Below, piece by piece: positions 25,108 through 29,380 of a DNA stretch of 29,380 nucleotides. The stretch is from positions 1 to 29,380 of the forward strand of contig QXWX01000085.1 in assembly GCA_009911175.1 (NCBI GenBank), written 5' to 3'. A program made the translations under genes and the position numbers. The notes beneath the pieces were generated by a model. It was not told the origin of the DNA. It saw only the letters and a list, made by a program, of their open reading frames with translations, and did not search any database. Source of the DNA: Lachnospiraceae bacterium (lineage in GTDB: Bacteria > Bacillota_A > Clostridia > Lachnospirales > Lachnospiraceae). Within the stretch, counting starts at the first letter, position 1. The number at the start of each line of letters is the position of its first letter.

Positions 25108-25325
25108 AGAAAAGGCGTCATATAAACCGGCAGATACAGAGTCCGCTCCTCTTCCCTCAGATCCCCCGTATGCGGTACATAAGGAATATGCAGATGCTCT
25201 CCATACTTCTCCTGGAATTTCTTAATGGAAGACAGGGTATAATTTTTCCCGGACTTGACCTCGATGGGGGAAATGTTATGGCGGCTGCTGATCTTGCTTT
25301 TTGCAGTCAGAAAATCAATCCTTCT
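25104..25325 (-). pseudogene. C-terminal remnant of a DUF4143-type ATP-binding protein
   Basis: The minus-strand frame reads RRIDFLTAKSKISSRHNISP then IEVKSGKNYTLSSIKKFQEK, and ends ERTLYLPVYMTPFL before TAA (25106-25104). The order 'xxIDFL - ISPIEVKSGKNY - KF - LYLPxYMxPFL' is typical of the C-terminal DUF4143 domain of AAA-type archaeal/bacterial ATPases, whose D and ExK residues resemble a PDDEXK nuclease. The ATPase half is missing and the frame breaks near 25325. Confidence 0.7.
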
Positions 25326-25454
25326 GAAAAACCAGATGACCCGTCAGATGAAACCGGGCAGCAACCGCCCAAGGATCCATCCCAGAACCAGACACAAAAA
25401 CCGGATCAAAAGCCTTCTCAGAGTCAGGGAAATTCGTTACAGGTCACATCTTGA
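25311..25454 (+). pseudogene. Pro/Gln-rich linker remnant of a surface protein
   Basis: The frame encodes NPSEKPDDPSDETGQQPPKD and PSQNQTQKPDQKPSQSQGNS before TGA 25452. This composition is that of cell-wall or repeat-protein linkers. No start, domain or sorting motif remains. It begins where the convergent DUF4143 remnant ends, marking a rearrangement joint. Confidence 0.45.
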
Positions 25455-25509
25455 CCAAGCGTGACATGTAACCAGTAAAAATAATAAAATTTGCCCATTC
25501 CCCCAACAC

Positions 25510-25538
25510 TTGAAAAGTAAACATTCTTTTAGTATAAT
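25510..25538 (+). promoter_or_regulatory. strong sigma-A promoter
   Basis: TTGAAA (25510-25515), a 17-base spacer and a perfect TATAAT (25533-25538). It would give a transcript starting near 25545, about 60 bases ahead of the 41-codon ORF and the shortened Rpn-family gene. Confidence 0.8.
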
Positions 25539-25604
25539 GAAGCTACAGTAAAGATTTAGAGAGAGCGGAAGAACGGTGGGGGAATGGGAGGTGGAGGAGA
25601 TACG

Positions 25605-25730
25605 ATGGATAGAAAAGAGACAGACGTATACAGCAAATTGGGAGAGGCACAAACTAATTCTGCTGAGTTAAACCTGAATTATGTTCCGGAAGGAACGAAT
25701 GAATCGGGAAAGGAAACAGGAATACAATGA
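25605..25730 (+). CDS. small ORF (41 aa) ahead of the Rpn-family gene
   Basis: ATG 25605 follows a GGAGGTGGAGGAGA ribosome site and lies downstream of a near-consensus promoter. The hydrophilic product starts MDRKETDVYSKLGEAQTNSA and ends GKETGIQ. It overlaps the next ORF by 32 bases in another frame. It may be the displaced 5' end of the Rpn-type gene after a deletion and frameshift, or a translated leader that couples translation. No family is recognised. Confidence 0.5.
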   Translation: MDRKETDVYSKLGEAQTNSAELNLNYVPEGTNESGKETGIQ

Positions 25731-26457
25731 CTTGGGTATGACGGTTCGTGAAAAATTACTTTTAATGCTGGAGGCGCAAGCCAGCTGGACGAAGAACCTT
25801 ATCATCAGGATTTTTCTTTATCTTGCGCATACATGGAATGAGTATATTGAGAGCACCAAACAAAACCGGTATGGGAGTAAGAAACTGTCTATTCCCAGGC
25901 CGGAACTCTACGTCATATATGTGGGTGACCGGAAAACCAGGCCGGAATGGATTCGGCTTTCGGAGGAATTTTTCGAAGGAAATAAGGAGTTTCTTGAAGT
26001 AAACGTAAAGGTGCTTTATGGAGAAGGAAAAGGAGATATTATTAGCCAGTATGTAGATTTTACGAAGGTATATAATGAGCAGGTAAAACTGCATGGTAAA
26101 ACTAGGGAGGCCGTTCTGGAAACAATAAGGATATGTAAGGACAGAAATGTGCTGAGTGAGTATTTATCCGGGCGTGAGAAGGAGGTTATTAATATCATGA
26201 TGGGTTTATTTGACCAGGAAAAAGCGGTAGAGCAGTTCGGAAATGAAAAGAAGGAAGAGGGCCGTACAGAGGGCCGCGCAGAAGGTCGTGCAGAGGGTCG
26301 TATAGAAGGTCATGCTGAAGGAAAACTCGAAGGAAAAAAAGAGGCTGCTATCAACATGAATGCAGAGGGGCTGCCAGAAGGTATGATTGCTAAAGTCCTG
26401 GATGTAGGTTTGAGCATAGTTCAGGAATGGATTTCTGGGACAGCTGTGGTAAGATAA
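25699..26457 (+). CDS. Rpn/PDDEXK-family protein, N-terminally shortened
   Basis: The 252-residue product matches the Lachnospiraceae Rpn-type proteins from the 'YNDLGF' motif onward: Asp11 in YNDLGM, LLLMLEAQASW with Glu25-x-Gln27, KKLSIPRPELYVIYVGDR, a GDIISQYV block, REAVLETIRICKDRNVLSEYL and EVINIMMGLFD. About 60-70 residues that normally precede YNDLG are missing. ATG 25699 has GGAAGG five bases upstream; ATG 25681 and 25738 are alternatives. The C-terminus carries EGR repeats and a helical tail that resembles an HTH (AAINMNAEGLPEGMIAKVLD). The D and ExQ residues remain, but folding without the N-terminus is doubtful. Confidence 0.7.
   Translation: MNRERKQEYNDLGMTVREKLLLMLEAQASWTKNLIIRIFLYLAHTWNEYIESTKQNRYGSKKLSIPRPELYVIYVGDRKTRPEWIRLSEEFFEGNKEFLEVNVKVLYGEGKGDIISQYVDFTKVYNEQVKLHGKTREAVLETIRICKDRNVLSEYLSGREKEVINIMMGLFDQEKAVEQFGNEKKEEGRTEGRAEGRAEGRIEGHAEGKLEGKKEAAINMNAEGLPEGMIAKVLDVGLSIVQEWISGTAVVR
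26256..26330 (+). repeat. 12-bp tandem repeat coding EGRA units
   Basis: Imperfect repeats of GAGGGCCGCGCA-like units encode EGRTEGRAEGRAEGRIEGHA. They form a charged linker typical of the C-terminal region of Rpn-family proteins and may vary in copy number by slippage. Confidence 0.7.
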
Positions 26458-26497
26458 ATACAATAGCCGCAGGATTTTTGAAAGAGGGCAGGAAGTG

Positions 26498-26530
26498 GAG
26501 TCTGTTATATAAAGCAGGCTCTATTTTTCT
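26498..26530 (+). terminator. intrinsic terminator after the Rpn-family gene
   Basis: GAGTCTG (26498-26504) pairs with CAGGCTC (26515-26521, one G-U pair) over a 10-base loop and is followed by TATTTTTCTATT. It lies 41 bases past the stop. Confidence 0.65.
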
Positions 26531-26886
26531 ATTGATTTTTTAGATTTCCTATGCAGTAAAAAATACTCAATATTAGGGAAAAATAATCAGTTCTTTTGCC
26601 AGTGAAAAATTGTTTTGGGGATTTTACAATAAGGTTAAAACATCGAATCATAAAGAATTGGTCATCATTCTTGGGAATGGGAGAAAGCAGAATACGGTGA
26701 AAAATACGTTGCTAAATGCAGAATATGCAGGGAAAGACAGATACATTTCTTGAAAAATGGATGCTAAAACTGTTTATGAGAATTAACATACTAAACTGTT
26801 TAAAAAGGACATATTAAATATATGGGAAATATGGCATTTGCGGAAGATATGTAAAAGTTTTCGATTTGGAATTTCAGATAGAATAC
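26531..26886. other. AT-rich stretch without a recognised gene
   Basis: These 356 bases are clearly more AT-rich than the carbohydrate locus. No ORF with a ribosome site, no repeat and no tRNA could be supported. It probably belongs to the same acquired segment as the flanking small genes. Confidence 0.5.
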
Positions 26887-26915
26887 TTGACAAGTAATTT
26901 CTAAATCGGTATGAT
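26887..26915 (+). promoter_or_regulatory. strong sigma-A promoter of the candidate small RNA
   Basis: A perfect TTGACA (26887-26892), a 17-base spacer and TATGAT (26910-26915). The predicted transcript start is near 26922. Confidence 0.8.
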
Positions 26916-26921
26916 AATTAC

Positions 26922-27076
26922 GATATATAATTTTGGCTTCAAATTTGGTTGAAGACATTGATTTTTTATTCTGGCGGTTTGGCCAGAAGAGAAACTTTGG
27001 CAGGATAACTGCGTTTTTTAATACGGAAAAAGAATGGCATTGATTATTTTTAGAGAAATAGTCAGTGCCTTTTTTG
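26922..27076 (+). ncRNA. candidate small RNA or transcription attenuator (~155 nt)
   Basis: The stretch runs from a near-consensus promoter to an intrinsic terminator and contains no ORF with a start site. It can fold into CTTCAA/TTGAAG (26937-26954), TTCTGGC/GCCAGAA (26969-26988), GCAG/CTGC followed by GTTTTTT (27000-27019) and the terminator stem. CATTGATTTTTTATT at 26956-26970 nearly repeats the left arm of the terminator, so the right arm could pair with either copy, which is the logic of an attenuator. I recognise no known riboswitch or sRNA class. A peptide ORF with a strong ribosome site starts 35 bases after the terminator. Confidence 0.5.
27036..27076 (+). terminator. intrinsic terminator of the candidate small RNA
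   Basis: GGCATTGATTATTT (27036-27049) pairs with AAATAGTCAGTGCC (27056-27069), with one mismatch and one G-U pair, a 6-base loop and six T residues (27070-27075). Confidence 0.85.
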
Positions 27077-27110
27077 CGTGAAAACTGGATTTTTGTCAGA
27101 AAGGAGGATA

Positions 27111-27167
27111 TGAAAGAACAAGAAAATATTCAAAAGGGAGGAGGATTTTTAATATCGAATTATTAAG
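27111..27167 (+). CDS. 18-residue peptide ORF
   Basis: ATG 27111 is preceded by AAAGGAGGAT, the best ribosome site in this stretch. The product is MKEQENIQKGGGFLISNY, ending at TAA 27165. It is too short for any family call. Codons 9-12 (AAGGGAGGAGGA) themselves form a second GGGAGGAGG site, so translation here could affect the ORF that follows. It could be a leader peptide or a small secreted/processed peptide; no maturation gene is adjacent. Confidence 0.35.
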
Positions 27168-27243
27168 TGAAGAAATGAAAAGAGAATTTTGCTTTTGCAA
27201 GGAGAAACTGGTAAGAACAAAGGAATGGCTTAAAGGAGATATT

Positions 27244-27606
27244 ATGGCAAAGATAGATCGATACAGCGGAATCAAAGTAGGGACAGGTTATCTGATGGGA
27301 AGCGAAATTTATGGAAAAACAGAAATACTGGACGAAATAGTTCAGCAGGAAGCAGAGCGTATGCTACAGATGTTTGATGTTGATATCACAATCCGTTTTA
27401 ATTTTGATGCGGAAAGCGGAGGTGCATATGTGAAAGATGAAGAATGGAAAAAATATTATAATAAGGATTTGATTAAAATAGGGACATGCCTGCACAGGGC
27501 GTTTCTAAAACCGGATATAGAACCTTTTTTTGGAGATACGGAATTCCGTGATTTCGATAATCTTGATAAAGCATCAGCTACGAGGAGGAAGATGTATGGA
27601 AAATAA
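27244..27606 (+). CDS. hypothetical protein (120 aa)
   Basis: ATG 27244 follows AAAGGAG by five bases; the longer form from ATG 27175 (143 aa, starting MKREFCFCKEK) lacks a good site. The product begins MAKIDRYSGIKVGTGYLMGS and is acidic, with FDVDITIRFNFDAESGGAYV and a C-terminal FRDFDNLDKASATRRKMYGK. No transmembrane segment, signal peptide or known motif is visible. Base composition is AT-rich like its surroundings. It overlaps the next small ORF by 11 bases, which suggests translational coupling. I cannot assign a function. Confidence 0.55.
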   Translation: MAKIDRYSGIKVGTGYLMGSEIYGKTEILDEIVQQEAERMLQMFDVDITIRFNFDAESGGAYVKDEEWKKYYNKDLIKIGTCLHRAFLKPDIEPFFGDTEFRDFDNLDKASATRRKMYGK

Positions 27607-27727
27607 AAAGCGTAGTATCTGGCGGTATGGATTGGTAAAGATGCCTTTGGAAGTTGGCAGTCCGGCATGGTATTGCAGGGATGGATTTTGGAGGAAAACA
27701 GAGGTTGTAGAGAAATCACCAAATTGA
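27596..27727 (+). CDS. small hypothetical protein (43 aa)
   Basis: ATG 27596 lies just after GAGGAGGAAG at the end of the preceding gene and overlaps it by 11 bases in another frame. The product starts MENKKRSIWRYGLVKMPLEV and continues GSPAWYCRDGFWRKTEVVEK, rich in aromatic and basic residues, with a strand-turn pattern around GSPAWYCRDGFWR. No family is recognised. The coupling with the 120-residue gene suggests that the two products work together. Confidence 0.5.
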   Translation: MENKKRSIWRYGLVKMPLEVGSPAWYCRDGFWRKTEVVEKSPN

Positions 27728-27752
27728 TCATTCATGGTTTTTGGAGAAAAAG

Positions 27753-27766
27753 GGTAAACGTTTTCT
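27753..27766. promoter_or_regulatory. cre/LacI-like operator 1
   Basis: GGTAAACGTTTTCT matches the cre consensus TGWAARCGYTWNCW at 13 of 14 positions. It lies about 30 bases upstream of the -35 of the lipoprotein gene, consistent with CcpA or a LacI-family regulator. Confidence 0.55.
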
Positions 27767-27797
27767 TGCTCTTCTTGGTAAAAATCCCTGTTTTTTA

Positions 27798-27826
27798 TTG
27801 TAAACGCTCAGAATATATGGTAAAAA
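27798..27826 (+). promoter_or_regulatory. promoter of the MalE-like gene overlapping operator 2
   Basis: TTGTAA (27798-27803), a 17-base spacer ending in TGG, and TAAAAA (27821-27826) form an extended -10 promoter. A second cre-like site, TGTAAACGCTCAGA (27799-27812, 12 of 14 positions), covers the -35, so bound repressor would block polymerase. Confidence 0.5.
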
Positions 27827-27904
27827 TTACTTAAATATCTGATATATATCCGATGAAAGCAAATATAACAGGAAAGTGTTTTATTAAAAAGGAGGAAGAA
27901 ATCA

Positions 27905-29173
27905 ATGAAAAAGAGAATCGCAATGCTGCTTTGCGCGGCGATGGCCGCATCGTTATTTACCGGATGCAGTTCAGGCGGGAACGGGGCGGAGCCCAAGGAA
28001 GATGCTGCTGAAAACGAAGGAAGTGAGGAGCAGACCGCAGAGGCAGAGGAGATCAGCATCTGGCACGACGGCGACGAGGCAATCATGGATGTCATTGAAA
28101 GCCAGGTGAATGAGAAGCTCGGCGGGGATGGCATTACAGTGAAGTTTGAGAAGAAAAGCGGCCTGACTGACCAGATCAAGCTCTATGGCAATGAAGGGGA
28201 GAACGGCCCGGATATGTATATGTATGCACATGATTCCCTGGGTACTTTTGTAGAGATGGGAGTGCTCTCGCCCCTGTCGGACATTGTCGGAGAAGAGGTC
28301 TATGCCGACATGCTGCCCATGACACAGGAGGCCGGATTATACAAAGGGGAGCAGTATCTTCTTCCGGTGTATTTTGAAACACTGCTCTTTATGTATAATA
28401 AGGATCTGTGGGAAGGGGAGGTTCCGTCCACAACAGAAGACCTGTATACATATATGGAAGCGCATACGGATACGGCGGCAGGCACATATGCCTTGGTAAA
28501 CCAGCATTCCACAGCCTATAATGTATCCCCGTTCATCCATGGATTCGGAGGATATATCATTGATGAGGATGCTGCCCCGGGGCTGGCGGATGAAAAAACA
28601 AAAGAAGCCATTGAGTACAATAAAAAATTTGCCGCACTGCAGGCTGACGGCGATTATAATACAGTAACAACACTGTTTAATGAAGGAAAAGCGGCGGCGA
28701 TCATCGGCGGGCCATGGCTGGTACCTGGGATCAAAGATGCCGGGATCGATCTGGGGATTCAGTCACTGTCAGACTTTACTCTGCCGGGCGGGGAGAGCCT
28801 TGCGCCATATTCAGGGATCCAGGGGATCGGGGTCATGAAGCATGCGGCTGAGGAGAAAAAGGACGCGGCTGCAAAGGTGCTTGCCGCATTGGCAGCCCCG
28901 GAGGTCGGCATTGCGCTTGCGGAAAAAGCAAGCTGCGCGCCGGCAAACCAAAAGGCATACGATGAGGATTCTGTGAGCAGCGACGAAATGATCGCGGCAA
29001 TGAAACGGACTGCAGAGACGGCCAAACCCATGCCGAATATTCCGGAGATGAGTGTAATGTGGGGACCGGCAGAATCCCTTCTGGCAGCGGTAAACAAATC
29101 CGGAGAGGATCTGGACGCAGCAGCGGAAAAATATCAGGCAGAAGCAGAGACTGCGATCGCGGATATGCAGTAA
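27905..29173 (+). CDS. maltose/maltodextrin-type ABC substrate-binding lipoprotein
   Basis: The 422-residue protein has a lipoprotein signal (MKKR, hydrophobic stretch, SLFTGC with Cys21) and an acidic tether. The mature part is MalE-like: EISIWHDGDEAIMDVIE, LPVYFETLLFMYNKDLW, FIHGFGGYIIDED, FNEGKAAAIIGGPWLVPGI and a MSVMWGPAESLLAAV C-terminal block. ATG 27905 follows AAAAAGGAGGAAG. It probably binds alpha-1,4-linked glucose oligomers; glucose-type cre sites upstream agree. The permease genes expected next are not in the window: a MITE fragment and a group II intron follow the stop. Confidence 0.92.
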   Translation: MKKRIAMLLCAAMAASLFTGCSSGGNGAEPKEDAAENEGSEEQTAEAEEISIWHDGDEAIMDVIESQVNEKLGGDGITVKFEKKSGLTDQIKLYGNEGENGPDMYMYAHDSLGTFVEMGVLSPLSDIVGEEVYADMLPMTQEAGLYKGEQYLLPVYFETLLFMYNKDLWEGEVPSTTEDLYTYMEAHTDTAAGTYALVNQHSTAYNVSPFIHGFGGYIIDEDAAPGLADEKTKEAIEYNKKFAALQADGDYNTVTTLFNEGKAAAIIGGPWLVPGIKDAGIDLGIQSLSDFTLPGGESLAPYSGIQGIGVMKHAAEEKKDAAAKVLAALAAPEVGIALAEKASCAPANQKAYDEDSVSSDEMIAAMKRTAETAKPMPNIPEMSVMWGPAESLLAAVNKSGEDLDAAAEKYQAEAETAIADMQ

Positions 29174-29220
29174 CAATAGAAAGCACTCATAGATGCAGAG
29201 GACATTACGGCTTGCATCTG

Positions 29221-29277
29221 GTACAGCATTGCATAATCAACGGTGAATACGGCGCCTGCTATTTTGCAATGCTGTAC
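29221..29277 (+). repeat. MITE-like element, 57-bp internally deleted copy (copy 4)
   Basis: GTACAGCATTGCA and TGCAATGCTGTAC form perfect 13-bp terminal inverted repeats. Between them lie only the first part of the left half (ATCAACGGTGAATACGGCGC then CTGCTATT). It is the same family as 24536-24700 with the centre and most of the right half deleted. It sits 47 bases after the MalE-like gene. Confidence 0.85.
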
Positions 29278-29305
29278 GAATACAGGCTGTACTGTTTTTT
29301 TACTC
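29270..29305 (+). terminator. weak hairpin plus T-tract next to the MITE copy
   Basis: CTGTA-cgaa-TACAG (29272-29285) or the alternative TACAG-g-CTGTA (29281-29291) is followed by CTGTTTTTTTA. Part of the stem comes from the element's end. It may terminate transcription from the MalE-like gene. Confidence 0.4.
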
Positions 29306-29311
29306 TATAGG

Positions 29312-29380
29312 GTGCGCCCAGCTAAGGGCTTGGAATTCGGTGGGTGAAAGTCCTACGGTGTAAGGTACAAGCTATACCGC
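29312..29380 (+). mobile_element. group II intron, 5' end (partial)
   Basis: From 29312 the sequence begins GTGCGCCCAGCTAAGGGCTT, the conserved 5' splice-site and domain I start of bacterial group II introns (Ll.LtrB starts GTGCGCCCAG), and continues with GGTGGGTGAAAGTCCTACGG, typical of domain I. The catalytic core and the intron-encoded reverse transcriptase/maturase would lie beyond the window. It is inserted a few bases after a T-tract. Subclass cannot be fixed from 69 bases. Confidence 0.8.

Noticed and set aside
26256..26330. Possible CRISPR-like tandem repeat
   Set aside because: The units are 12 bases, directly adjacent without spacers, and keep an EGRA reading frame inside a coding gene.
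29059..29310. 83-codon ORF across the end of the MalE-like gene and MITE copy 4
   Set aside because: It overlaps the lipoprotein gene out of frame and continues into the element and T-tract; there is no ribosome site.

Overview
The window looks like a chromosomal segment of a gut Firmicute, most likely a Lachnospiraceae-type Clostridium. Grounds: strong AAGGAGG-type ribosome binding sites, sigma-A promoters, several Rpn/PDDEXK and AAA-ATPase-like (PF09820-type) genes, a BspA-type leucine-rich surface protein with an SPxTG sorting motif, and a YesM/YesN-type two-component pair beside a sugar ABC importer. This assignment rests on gene content only.

Layout. 1-1000: a LysR regulator. 1000-3200: a scarred region holding two half copies of a small inverted-repeat element, a PfkB-kinase C-terminal remnant, other decayed coding sequence and an intact Rpn-type nuclease on the minus strand. 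3200-8170: an OmpR-type response regulator and histidine kinase, a terminator, then an ABC-2-type exporter (ATPase and two membrane proteins); the arrangement resembles peptide or antibiotic-sensing efflux modules. 8240-10500: a surface-protein remnant, a shared terminator and an AAA-ATPase/PDDEXK protein with a long palindrome-rich leader. 10500-19000: a carbohydrate locus. A YesM-type kinase and AraC-type regulator (minus strand) lie opposite a lipoprotein, two permeases and a GH31 enzyme very close to YicI alpha-xylosidase. Together they suggest sensing, import and cytoplasmic cleavage of alpha-xylosides. No importer ATPase is encoded here, so a shared one (MsmX type) is probably used. 19000-20470: an XRE-repressor remnant whose DNA carries a terminator, an inositol-monophosphatase-family enzyme and a 5'-truncated gene. 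20540-23290: the BspA-like protein with its promoter and terminator. 23400-25460: a DJ-1/PfpI protein followed by truncated genes (sigma-54 factor, DUF4143-type ATPase, surface-protein linker, unknown) around a complete 165-bp MITE-like element. 25500-27730: an AT-rich accessory stretch with a shortened Rpn-family gene, a candidate small RNA or attenuator, and a run of small unassigned ORFs. 27750-29380: a MalE-like lipoprotein behind cre/LacI-like sites, a 57-bp deleted copy of the MITE, a T-tract and the 5' end of a group II intron that runs off the window.

The main points for follow-up are: (1) an unassigned MITE family with four copies, two of which are complementary halves that look like the scars of a 1.9-kb inversion; (2) a possible ncRNA/attenuator at about 26.92-27.08 kb followed by overlapping small ORFs; (3) the structured leader of the AAA-ATPase gene; (4) the dense collection of gene remnants, mostly 3' ends. 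No tRNA, rRNA or CRISPR array was recognised.
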